A DNA stretch of 64,000 nucleotides from Neobacillus cucumis (GTDB taxonomy: Bacteria; Bacillota; Bacilli; Bacillales; Cytobacillaceae). The notes under the pieces are model-generated. The model had not been told where the DNA came from. It saw only the letters and a list, made by a program, of their open reading frames with translations, and did no database searches. This document shows positions 20,368 through 27,977 of the stretch, piece after piece. The DNA is taken from positions 1 to 64,000 of the forward strand of contig NZ_JAFBEX010000012.1 of assembly GCF_016908975.1 (NCBI RefSeq), in the 5' to 3' direction. A program made the position numbers and the translations under genes. Numbering within the stretch: the stretch's first letter is position 1; every line of letters begins with the position of its first letter.

Positions 20368-20384
20368 TTATGACTAGGTACTAA
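20368..20384. promoter_or_regulatory. FapR operator
   Basis: The minus strand reads TTAGTACCTAGTCATAA, close to the known FapR palindrome TTAGTACCTRDTACTAA with the left half perfect. It covers the predicted start site of the fapR operon promoter, as in B. subtilis. Confidence 0.85.
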
Positions 20385-20388
20385 GAGT

Positions 20389-20417
20389 AGTATAAAATTT
20401 AAAAAAGCATAATGCAA
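20389..20417 (-). promoter_or_regulatory. sigma-A promoter of the fapR-plsX-fabD-fabG-acpP operon
   Basis: -35 TTGCAT (20412-20417), 17-bp spacer, -10 TATACT (20389-20394); the FapR operator begins 4 bp downstream of the -10. Confidence 0.75.
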
Positions 20418-20429
20418 GATTAAAATTTA

Positions 20430-20461
20430 AAAGAAAAACGGAAATGCCCGTTGCCGGGCAC
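20430..20461 (-). terminator. Terminator after recG
   Basis: Stem TGCCCG / CGGGCA with a GCAA tetraloop (20445-20460), followed on the minus strand by TTTCCGTTTTTCTTTT. It insulates recG from the fapR promoter. Confidence 0.85.
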
Positions 20462-20487
20462 TGATTAGACGGTATCAAATTAATTCA

Positions 20488-22536
20488 TTAGTCTAGTTTT
20501 TCCCCTTCTAGCACACCTGATTCTTTAATTTTTTCTCGTAAATAATGATAGTCAGGGTCTGTCCAAAAAAAGTCTGAACTGATTAGCATACTCGCATCAT
20601 TTCGCGCTGTTTCAAGCGCGCGATAATCATGCACCATATCAGCGACTTTAAATTCAGGAACGCCGCTTTGTTTTTTACCAAAGAAGTCCCCAGGTCCTCT
20701 TAATTCTAAATCCTTCTCACTCAAAACAAATCCATCATTTGTTTCCGTCATGATCCGCATTCTTTCTTGTCCTACCTCGGACTTTGGACTTGCAAGTAGG
20801 ATACAGTACGACTGAGCACTTCCTCGTCCGACACGGCCACGAAGCTGGTGAAGCTGTGATAAACCAAACCTCTCGGCATCATAGATAACCATCATAGTTG
20901 CATTAGGTACATTGACCCCTACTTCGACAACGGTTGTGGAGACAAGCACTTGTATGAGGTTTTCGCTAAATGCCTTCATCACCGTATCTTTTTCTACTGA
21001 AGATAAACGACCGTGCATTAAGCCGACGTTAAAACGATTTTGAAAAAAATGACTTAATGTTGTATGCACATCGATGGCATTTTGCACATCTAGTTTTTCT
21101 GACTCTTCTATTAGAGGACAAATCACATAAGCCTGATGTCCTTTTTGCAATTCCTTTTCTACGAACCCTAGGACACGTTCGAGCATCTCAGGTTTTGCCC
21201 AATAGGTCTCGATAGTTTTTCTTCCAGCAGGCATTTCATCGATAATCGAAACATCCATTTCACCAAAAACTGTAATGGCCAACGTTCTAGGGATAGGGGT
21301 TGCCGTCATGAACAAAACATCTGGGTTTTCTCCCTTTTCCCTTAAAATCCTCCGCTGCTCCACCCCGAAGCGGTGCTGTTCATCTGTAATGACAAAACCG
21401 AGCTTGTGAAACGTTACCTCATCCTGGATGAGTGCATGGGTACCAATTAAAATATCAATTTTTCCTTCTTTAAGATCTTGGAGGATCTCTCTTCTCTGTT
21501 TACCTTTAATGGAGCTTGTTAGAAGTTCGCATCTTACCTGTACAGGTTCGAATAAACTTTTCAAAGACTCTGCATGCTGTTCAGCCAAAATCTCCGTTGG
21601 GACCATCAGTGCACCCTGAAACCCAGCGATGACTGTTGTATAAAGACCGATGGCGGCTACAACCGTTTTTCCAGATCCAACATCACCCTGAAGAAGCCGA
21701 TTCATATGGTAGGGTGATTTCAAATCGGCTAATATTTCATTTACAACCTTCTTTTGGGCATTGGTTAATGGGAAAGGAAGACTATTAATGAAGTCCATTA
21801 ATTTTGCCAAGTCATATTTTTGCTTGATTCCTGGTGAATGCTCCCGTTCAAACTTTCTTAATGCTTGCATTTTCAATTGAAACAATAGAAATTCTTCGTA
21901 TACAAAACGCCTTCTCGCTTGCTTTACTTCCTCGGGATTATTAGGAAAGTGCATGATCTTTAATGCATCCATTTTGTCCATTAGACGATATTTTTTTAGA
22001 AACGATTCTGGTAATGTCTCCTCAATAAACTGTCCATATTGCTGGAAAGCTAGCTGAATAAACTTACGCATGCCTTTTGTAGTTACTTTTCCCCGTAATG
22101 CGTAAACTGGTTCAAAATCATTCGCTTTCGTGTTGTGTCCCGTTTGCATCTCATTTGCAGTGATTGTTTGCCGGTGAGCATCCCATTTTCCTGTAACCGT
22201 AATGGTATCATTCATATGGATTTTATTTTTAAGATATGGCTGATTAAAAAAGACTACTTTAATTAAGTAAGAGCCCACAAAAAGCCTGATGGTCAATTTT
22301 GATTTCTTTCTGCCATAATAGTTTAGAGAAGGCTCACTATGAACCTTCCCTTCGACTGTTATTTTCTCATCATGCTGTACTTCGGTTAGGTCTCTAAGTG
22401 AATAGTCTTCATACCGATACGGAAAGTATTCTAATAAATCACTGATAGTAAATATTTTCATTTCCGCAAATGAATCAGCTGTTTCTTCCCCAATACCTTT
22501 TAACGTGATTATTGATTGATTTAGTTCTGAATTCAC
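20488..22536 (-). CDS. recG: ATP-dependent DNA helicase RecG
   Basis: Reverses stalled replication forks and migrates branched DNA. The 682 residues hold the N-terminal wedge/OB domain (about 60-150), Walker A GDVGSGKTVVAA near 282, the Walker B-like ITDEQHRFG near 386, helicase motif GRVGRGSAQSY near 564 and the C-terminal RecG-specific end. The start is GTG at 22536, overlapping the stop codon of the sdaAA remnant. Its ribosome binding site is weak (AAAGAAAA), presumably a relic of coupling to the lost sdaAA. Confidence 0.96.
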   Translation of the reverse strand: MNSELNQSIITLKGIGEETADSFAEMKIFTISDLLEYFPYRYEDYSLRDLTEVQHDEKITVEGKVHSEPSLNYYGRKKSKLTIRLFVGSYLIKVVFFNQPYLKNKIHMNDTITVTGKWDAHRQTITANEMQTGHNTKANDFEPVYALRGKVTTKGMRKFIQLAFQQYGQFIEETLPESFLKKYRLMDKMDALKIMHFPNNPEEVKQARRRFVYEEFLLFQLKMQALRKFEREHSPGIKQKYDLAKLMDFINSLPFPLTNAQKKVVNEILADLKSPYHMNRLLQGDVGSGKTVVAAIGLYTTVIAGFQGALMVPTEILAEQHAESLKSLFEPVQVRCELLTSSIKGKQRREILQDLKEGKIDILIGTHALIQDEVTFHKLGFVITDEQHRFGVEQRRILREKGENPDVLFMTATPIPRTLAITVFGEMDVSIIDEMPAGRKTIETYWAKPEMLERVLGFVEKELQKGHQAYVICPLIEESEKLDVQNAIDVHTTLSHFFQNRFNVGLMHGRLSSVEKDTVMKAFSENLIQVLVSTTVVEVGVNVPNATMMVIYDAERFGLSQLHQLRGRVGRGSAQSYCILLASPKSEVGQERMRIMTETNDGFVLSEKDLELRGPGDFFGKKQSGVPEFKVADMVHDYRALETARNDASMLISSDFFWTDPDYHYLREKIKESGVLEGEKLD

Positions 22537-22675
22537 TTTTCTTTGAGCGGTATACCGAAGATTTTAGACTCTAGTGCCCGATCTGTCGGTGTAGCCGCCA
22601 ACCCTCCCTGCGCCGTTTCTTTTAAAGCTGTCGGTATCGATTGGCCGATTCGATACATATAGCATCAATATTTCA
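22533..22675 (-). pseudogene. sdaAA: 3' remnant of sdaAA (L-serine dehydratase, alpha chain)
   Basis: The minus strand from about 22652 to the TGA at 22533-22535 encodes MYRIGQSIPTALKETAQGG and then LAATPTDRALESKIFG, the C-terminus of iron-sulphur L-serine dehydratase alpha chains. Upstream the homology continues only through small frame changes (NEI..D-A-M) and then stops before the fakA terminator. In B. subtilis sdaAB and sdaAA lie exactly between fakA (yloV) and recG, so about 1.5 kb has been deleted here. No start codon, cysteine cluster or beta chain remains. Confidence 0.82.
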
Positions 22676-22703
22676 TTTGTAAAATGTTTACGTTTTTTAG
22701 GCA

Positions 22704-22745
22704 TAAAAAAGAAGGGAAAAGCCTTAAAAAGGCCCCCCTTCTATT
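22704..22745 (-). terminator. Terminator after fakA
   Basis: Stem GAAGGG / CCCTTC (22711-22716 with 22736-22741) with an inner GGCCTTTTTAAGGC fold, then TTTTTT on the minus strand. It separates fakA from the sdaAA scar and recG. Confidence 0.85.
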
Positions 22746-22756
22746 TTAGCTGTTTA

Positions 22757-24439
22757 TTATTCAATTGAAAAGATATATGAGTATAATGGCTGGCCGCCAT
22801 CATGAATCTCAATTTCTACATCTTCAAAATTTTCCTCAACGTACGAAGATAGGTTAGCTACTTCTTCCTCTGTTACATCTTCACCATAAATAATGGTAAG
22901 AATTTCTGAATCTTCATCGAGCATCTTTGTTAAGAGATCTTCTGCCACTTTCCCTTTATCTTTATTCTTTACCACAATTTTTCCTTCTGAAATGCCCATG
23001 AAATCATCTTTTTCAATTTCTAACCCATCAATGGAGGTATCTCGGACAGCAAAGGTAATCTGACCGGTTTTGACATGATTTAATGCTTCTTTCATGGAAG
23101 CTTCATTATCATCAACAGCTGCAGATGGATTAAAGGCTAGAAGAGCAGACAGCCCTTGCGGCACTGTCTTCGAAGGAATAACGTAAATTTCTTCTTCTGC
23201 TACATCTTTTGCTTGTTCAGCCGCCATTATAATGTTTTTATTGTTTGGTAAAATAAATACCTTCTTAGCGTGCACTTCCTTAACCGCTTTCACAATATCC
23301 TCTGTACTTGGGTTCATTGTTTGTCCGCCTTCAATGACCGCATGTGCCCCGATGCTTTTGAATAACTTTGCAATCCCCGCGCCCATTGATACAGTTACAA
23401 TTCCATATTCCTGCATTTCTTTATGCGCCTGCTTGTCTTCAGGTTTCGATGCAGCATGTTTTTCACCAACAATATTCGAATGCTGCTGACGCATGTTTTC
23501 TATTTTCATATTGATCAAATTTCCATAACGCTGTCCATAGGTTAACACTTCACCAGGTTGTTCGGAGTGAATGTGTACCTTAACAACGTCTTCATCTGCA
23601 ATCACTAATAACGAATCCCCATAATTACTTAAATCATTACGGAAGGTATTCTCGTTAAATGGATGTTTTGCCACCTTTTCCTGCTCAAAACGAACCATAA
23701 ATTCAGTACAATAACCATAAACAATATCCTCTGTATTAATATGACCTTGAACGTTTTTATGGTGTTGTGCACTAACCAATTCCGTCATAGATGGAATTAA
23801 GTCAGAAGATACTGGAAGGCTCTCACCTTTTAATTGAGCTAAAAATCCTTCATACACAAAAACAAGTCCCTGTCCTCCACTGTCTACAACACCAACTTCT
23901 TTTAAAACGGGAAGTAAGTCAGGTGTACGTTTGAGGGATGCCTTTGCTTCGTTTAATATTTCTTCCATAATATAGATCATATCTTCTGAGTTTTGCGCCG
24001 CAACAACTGCTTTCTTAGCTGAATCTTTTGCGACTGTTAGAATAGTCCCCTCAACAGGTTTCATGACAGCCTTATAAGCTGTTTCAACTCCTGCTTCTAA
24101 GGCATTGGCAAAATCTTTACCCGAAATAACGGCTTTTGACTCAACAGCCTTTGAGAACCCGCGAAATAATTGAGAGAGAATAACTCCAGAATTCCCACGT
24201 GCTCCCATTAGCAACCCCTTTGAAAGGGCCACTCCTACTTTACCAATATGTTCTTGAATATTATTCTTTACTTCCTTTGCACCGGAGGTCATTGATAAAT
24301 TCATATTGGTTCCAGTATCACCGTCGGGCACAGGAAAAACGTTCAATGCATCAACCATCTTGGCATTTGCTGACAAGTGATTAGCACCTTGAATCACCAT
24401 TTCGGCGAAACGTTTTCCATCTAATGCTGTTATTGACAC
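22757..24439 (-). CDS. fakA: Fatty acid kinase, ATP-binding subunit FakA (YloV, DAK1/DegV-associated)
   Basis: Phosphorylates exogenous fatty acids bound to FakB (DegV) proteins for membrane lipid synthesis (known for S. aureus FakA). The 560 residues have the N-terminal DhaL-type ATP-binding domain (VFPVPDGDTGTNMNLSM near 30-46, GARGNSGVILSQ near 78-89) and a C-terminal DAK1-related region. The start is GTG after GGAGGAAAG. It follows yloU by 15 bp. In B. subtilis this gene was long called yloV. Confidence 0.93.
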   Translation of the reverse strand: MSITALDGKRFAEMVIQGANHLSANAKMVDALNVFPVPDGDTGTNMNLSMTSGAKEVKNNIQEHIGKVGVALSKGLLMGARGNSGVILSQLFRGFSKAVESKAVISGKDFANALEAGVETAYKAVMKPVEGTILTVAKDSAKKAVVAAQNSEDMIYIMEEILNEAKASLKRTPDLLPVLKEVGVVDSGGQGLVFVYEGFLAQLKGESLPVSSDLIPSMTELVSAQHHKNVQGHINTEDIVYGYCTEFMVRFEQEKVAKHPFNENTFRNDLSNYGDSLLVIADEDVVKVHIHSEQPGEVLTYGQRYGNLINMKIENMRQQHSNIVGEKHAASKPEDKQAHKEMQEYGIVTVSMGAGIAKLFKSIGAHAVIEGGQTMNPSTEDIVKAVKEVHAKKVFILPNNKNIIMAAEQAKDVAEEEIYVIPSKTVPQGLSALLAFNPSAAVDDNEASMKEALNHVKTGQITFAVRDTSIDGLEIEKDDFMGISEGKIVVKNKDKGKVAEDLLTKMLDEDSEILTIIYGEDVTEEEVANLSSYVEENFEDVEIEIHDGGQPLYSYIFSIE

Positions 24440-24454
24440 AAACTTTCCTCCTCA

Positions 24455-24817
24455 CTACGAGTTCGTCACACGAACTCCCTGAACGTAAATATTGACCGAG
24501 TCAACGGCAAGTCCAACTGTCTTATCGAGGGTGTATTTAACTTTTGATTGCACGTTGTTGGCAATTTCGGAAATTTTCGTACCATAGCTGACTATAATGT
24601 ACATATCAATATGTAATGCCTCGTTTTCTTGGCGTACGATCACACCACGAGTAAAATTTTCCTTACGTAATATTTCTGTGATTCCATCTTTAATTTGATT
24701 CTTAGAGGCCATACCGACGATTCCATAGCATTCAATTGCCGCTCCTCCAGCAATTGTTGCAATTACTTCATTTGAAATATCAATTTGTCCGTACTTAGTT
24801 TTTAATTCAATGGACAT
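24455..24817 (-). CDS. yloU: Asp23/Gls24 family envelope-stress protein YloU
   Basis: A 120-residue Asp23-family protein. Such proteins sit at the cytoplasmic face of the membrane and are linked to cell envelope stress. Family segments are GQIDISNEVIATIAGGAAIECYGIVGMA near the N-terminus and the C-terminal VDSVNIYVQGVRV. GGGGGAA precedes the ATG. It forms a two-gene unit with fakA, which is conserved in Firmicutes; it is distinct from the longer asp23 of staphylococci. Confidence 0.92.
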   Translation of the reverse strand: MSIELKTKYGQIDISNEVIATIAGGAAIECYGIVGMASKNQIKDGITEILRKENFTRGVIVRQENEALHIDMYIIVSYGTKISEIANNVQSKVKYTLDKTVGLAVDSVNIYVQGVRVTNS

Positions 24818-25103
24818 GAATCGTTCCCCCTTTTGGAAATTGCTCTATGACTACAGTCATTTTACTATAGTCACTCCAATATTAAAAGCCATACTTGAAT
24901 TGCTACAATAGAGCATTTACAAAATATCGATGTCAAGGATTTTTTCTTGAAAGGTTTGTACACAAGTATTGCATTAAGATACGTTGTGTGATAAATTATT
25001 AAGGTATCTCAAGTCTAGAAAATTTTTAATATAATTTTCTATATCCAAATGAACATCTAAAGATGTTGTTCTAAAGCTTTTGGTAGTTAAGGAGGGAAAC
25101 ATA

Positions 25104-25292
25104 ATGCCACGTAAATGTGTAGTAACTGGAAAGAAAACAACAACTGGTAACGCACGTTCTCACGCTATGAACGCTAACAAGCGTACATGGGGTGCTAACT
25201 TACAAAAAGTACGTATTCTTGTTGATGGAAAACCTAAGCGTGTTTGGGTTTCTGCAAGAGCGTTAAGATCTGGTAAAGTAGAACGCGTTTAA
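25104..25292 (+). CDS. rpmB: 50S ribosomal protein L28
   Basis: Ribosomal protein bL28, 62 residues, beginning [20 protein letters not shown], with the conserved end [28 protein letters not shown] supports the ATG at 25104 over an upstream in-frame start. Only one other gene in the window is on the plus strand. It retains just one cysteine near the N-terminus, so it belongs to the zinc-free (C-minus) form of L28. A small hairpin GAACATC..GATGTTGTTC lies in its leader at about 25050-25072. Confidence 0.97.
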   Translation: MPRKCVVTGKKTTTGNARSHAMNANKRTWGANLQKVRILVDGKPKRVWVSARALRSGKVERV

Positions 25293-25301
25293 TGAGTGTG
25301 A

Positions 25302-25330
25302 GCATCCAATTATTGGATGCTTTTTCTTTT
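25302..25330 (+). terminator. Terminator after rpmB
   Basis: Stem GCATCCAA / TTGGATGC (25302-25309 with 25313-25320), 3-nt loop, then TTTTTCTTTT on the plus strand. Confidence 0.9.
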
Positions 25331-25411
25331 TACAAGCTTGTATATCTATAGTCCAAATTTGAACAAAAAGGAACAATTAGCAACTATTAAGTTAGTATGA
25401 CCCAATTGGAT

Positions 25412-25440
25412 AATAAAAAGCACCCAAAATAAGGGTGCCT
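25412..25440 (-). terminator. Terminator after spoVM
   Basis: Stem GCACCC / GGGTGC (minus strand, loop TTATTTT) followed by TTTTTATT, 22 bp past the spoVM stop. Confidence 0.85.
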
Positions 25441-25461
25441 AATCATTTCTGAAGGTCTTTT

Positions 25462-25545
25462 CTATTCATTTTTCTTGAATGCCCCAATCATGGCCCGGAC
25501 AAGCCCGCCTAAGAATCTCGGCAATTTAATTGTATAAAATTTCAT
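25462..25545 (-). CDS. spoVM: Stage V sporulation protein M
   Basis: A 27-residue amphipathic peptide reading MKFYTIKLPRFLGGLVRAM and then IGAFKKNE; B. subtilis SpoVM is 26 residues and nearly the same. SpoVM recognises the convex forespore membrane and anchors SpoIVA, starting spore coat assembly. The helix-breaking proline at position 9, needed for curvature sensing, is present. GGAGGGAC precedes the ATG, and a terminator follows. Position between rpmB and thiN is conserved. Its small size makes it easy to miss in automatic annotation, but it is good evidence that the organism forms endospores. Confidence 0.96.
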   Translation of the reverse strand: MKFYTIKLPRFLGGLVRAMIGAFKKNE

Positions 25546-25654
25546 ACTACTGTCCCTCCTCACAAATCTACCCCGGCATATTTTAAAGCCACTTTTTCCG
25601 CACGCCCCTACATAGTATTCAAACGAACGAAATCAGTACCATTTGAAGTGCATC

Positions 25655-26302
25655 TTAATCGTTACTTCTTATCACTATTAATATGCCTTTGGAGAATGAA
25701 AAAGTACCATAATCATTTATTAGTTCATTACTAATACATAATGTGGAACCGAGCGTAATATGACGGTTCTTTAGTGGAAATTTAAATCCTTCAAGGGTTA
25801 GATCAGTCACCTCAAGTGTTAAAGGGACAAACGAAATATATTTTTTGGAGGGAATTTTTTCAATAGTATAGTGTCCAGCTTCTTTTAAAAAAATAATATT
25901 TTTCTGATCAATTAAATACACATCGACTGGGTTGTTTGCTCTAATTGGGCTAATCAGTAATTGGACGTTGGCAAATAAATGATCCAGTCTGCCGCCAGTA
26001 GCACCAAACAGACGAATACACGTAGGATTTTGATCAAGTGCCCAATTCAAGGCAAGTTCCAAATCGGTTTCATCTTTTTCCGGCTTATATTTCCTTATGC
26101 CGGATACTTGGTGTTCAATGACAGTCAGCTCTTCTTCACTTACTGAATCAAAGTCACCAAATGCCATGGCAGGGGTAATGTTTCTCTTAATCAGATGAAA
26201 AACCCCCCGATCAACGCCAACCCAGATTGCATCTGTTTCTTGATAACGAGTTAAATCAGGAAGTAATTCTTCTGGTCCTCCTGCCAATAAATTGATAATC
26301 AT
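25655..26302 (-). CDS. thiN: Thiamine pyrophosphokinase
   Basis: Transfers pyrophosphate from ATP to thiamine, giving thiamine diphosphate. The 215 residues show the N-terminal catalytic domain with WVGVDRGVFHL near 27 and GDFDSVSEEE near 49, the KDETDLELAL motif near 76 and the C-terminal thiamine-binding domain (GFKFPLKN near 180). GAGGGG precedes the ATG. It is followed by spoVM and preceded by rpe with a terminator between. Confidence 0.95.
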   Translation of the reverse strand: MIINLLAGGPEELLPDLTRYQETDAIWVGVDRGVFHLIKRNITPAMAFGDFDSVSEEELTVIEHQVSGIRKYKPEKDETDLELALNWALDQNPTCIRLFGATGGRLDHLFANVQLLISPIRANNPVDVYLIDQKNIIFLKEAGHYTIEKIPSKKYISFVPLTLEVTDLTLEGFKFPLKNRHITLGSTLCISNELINDYGTFSFSKGILIVIRSND

Positions 26303-26325
26303 CTAGCACCCCTCTTTACATGAAT

Positions 26326-26354
26326 GGAAAAAGCCAGCTTAAAAAACTGGCTTT
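26326..26354 (-). terminator. Terminator between rpe and thiN
   Basis: Stem AAGCCAGTT / AAGCTGGCTT with TTTTTCC following on the minus strand. It lies just upstream of the thiN ribosome binding site and would reduce thiN expression from the upstream operon. Confidence 0.75.
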
Positions 26355-26997
26355 ACCCTCTTAGTTGTGAAATGGCCTGTTGATAATCCTCTTGATTGTA
26401 TACCGCAGAGCCAGCCACAAGAACTGTTGCACCAGCTTCAATGCATTGTCTAGCCGTTTCTGGGTTAACACCGCCATCAATCTCAATCTCAATTTGAATT
26501 CCTTTTTGCTCGGCCATTTCCTTAACCTTCTTTATTTTTGGAAGAACCTCAGGGATAAAAGTCTGCCCCCCGAAGCCAGGATTCACCGACATTAATAACA
26601 CCATGTCAATATCACCAATGATATGTTGAATCGACTCCACTGGTGTGGCTGGATTAAGAACAACACCCGCTTTTACACCAAATGATTTAATACTTTGAAT
26701 AGTACGGTGAAGATGGCGGCACGCCTCCACATGAACCGTAATATAATCGGCTCCCGCTTTCACGAATGCCTCGAGATAGTGGTCTGGATTCTCAATCATT
26801 AAATGTACATCTAGCGGAAGCTTTGTAAGTGGACGGACGGCTTCTACCACCAGTGGACCTATTGTTATATTAGGTACAAAATGACCATCCATTACATCTA
26901 TATGAATGTAATCCGCTCCTGCTTTTTCAACTGCAATAATTTCTTCTCCCAACTTTGAAAAATCAGCTGAAAGTATAGAAGGTGCTATTTTCACCAT
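26353..26997 (-). CDS. rpe: Ribulose-phosphate 3-epimerase
   Basis: Interconverts ribulose 5-phosphate and xylulose 5-phosphate in the pentose phosphate pathway. The 214-residue TIM barrel has the motifs SILSADF near 7-13, [12 protein letters not shown] near 33-44 (metal-binding His/Asp), VNPGFGGQ near 138 and EIDGGV near 172. Its start lies 2 bp after the rsgA stop, so the two are in one operon. Confidence 0.97.
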   Translation of the reverse strand: MVKIAPSILSADFSKLGEEIIAVEKAGADYIHIDVMDGHFVPNITIGPLVVEAVRPLTKLPLDVHLMIENPDHYLEAFVKAGADYITVHVEACRHLHRTIQSIKSFGVKAGVVLNPATPVESIQHIIGDIDMVLLMSVNPGFGGQTFIPEVLPKIKKVKEMAEQKGIQIEIEIDGGVNPETARQCIEAGATVLVAGSAVYNQEDYQQAISQLRG

Positions 26998-26999
26998 TG

Positions 27000-27881
27000 T
27001 TAATACCTCGGCTTTCTCTCTTTAATTTCCTGGAGGAAATCCAGGTAATGTTCATATCGATAATTTGGAATTTCTCCACTTTCAACGGCCGTCTTTACAC
27101 CGCATTTTGGCTCAGACACATGTAGACAACCGCGAAACTTACATTTTTCACTCGCCTTTTGTATTTCGGGAAAACAAAATGTTAAATCTTCCATTTCAAT
27201 GTTAATGAACTCTAAAGAACTAAATCCTGGTGTATCCGCTATAAGCCCATTCCCAACCTTGATAAGCTCCACATGTCTAGTTGTGTGTTTCCCTCTGCCA
27301 AGGTGTGAAGAAATATCATTTGTTTTTAATTCAAGGTCAGGTCTTAACACATTCAGTAATGAAGATTTTCCTACACCTGATTGTCCTGCAAAGACAGAAA
27401 TTTTATTTTCAATATGTGGACTTAACAATTCAATCCCCATTTCTGTTTCTGATGAAGTTAATATAACCTCATACCCAGCAGCCCGATATTGGTTCGCATA
27501 CGCTGAAATTTTTTCATTCTCTTCATGATTGGTGAGGTCCATCTTTGTAATACAAATTAATGGTTGAATGTGATTAAATTCAACTAAAACAAGAAAACGG
27601 TCCAAAAGTACTGTGCTAAAGTCTGGTTCAACTGCTGAAAATACAAGAATAGCCTGATCCACGTTGGCGATCGGTGGTCGAACCAATTCATTTTTCCGCT
27701 CTTTCACTTCTAAAATATATCCTTCTAGATCATTTTCAGCTTGAAAAACAACCTCATCACCAACAAGCGGGGTAATTTTATTCTTCCGAAAAACACCTCG
27801 TCCTCGGCATTGGATGAGGGTTTCACCGTGAAGAACATAATAAAAACCGCTTAACGCTTTAACTATTTTTCCTTCAGGCAT
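27000..27881 (-). CDS. rsgA: Small ribosomal subunit biogenesis GTPase RsgA
   Basis: A circularly permuted GTPase that acts late in 30S assembly. The 293 residues start with an OB fold (about 1-70), followed by the permuted GTPase domain: TKMD (G4) before [12 protein letters not shown] (G1, near 165) and DTPGFSS (G3, near 217), then a zinc knuckle with the Cys-His cluster around [14 protein letters not shown] near 250. The ATG at 27881 has AAGGAG upstream. It sits between prkC and rpe, as in B. subtilis (yloQ). Confidence 0.96.
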   Translation of the reverse strand: MPEGKIVKALSGFYYVLHGETLIQCRGRGVFRKNKITPLVGDEVVFQAENDLEGYILEVKERKNELVRPPIANVDQAILVFSAVEPDFSTVLLDRFLVLVEFNHIQPLICITKMDLTNHEENEKISAYANQYRAAGYEVILTSSETEMGIELLSPHIENKISVFAGQSGVGKSSLLNVLRPDLELKTNDISSHLGRGKHTTRHVELIKVGNGLIADTPGFSSLEFINIEMEDLTFCFPEIQKASEKCKFRGCLHVSEPKCGVKTAVESGEIPNYRYEHYLDFLQEIKERKPRY

Positions 27882-27977
27882 AACTACACTCCTTGCCCTT
27901 TTACTTACCAAACCATTAATTTTCTCCTTTAAAAATCTACGCGAAACCCATCTATCTTATACAGACTACGATACTAA

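Noticed and set aside
20346-20417. A 24-residue N-terminal extension of FapR
   Set aside because: It would be translated from the promoter and operator DNA; FapR proteins begin with MRR and the HTH.
24838-25103. Divergent promoters in the yloU-rpmB gap
   Set aside because: A TTGACA lies on the minus strand near 24955, but its only -10-like partner is about 20 bp away, and no plus-strand pair for rpmB exceeds chance. The gap must hold both promoters but I cannot place them.
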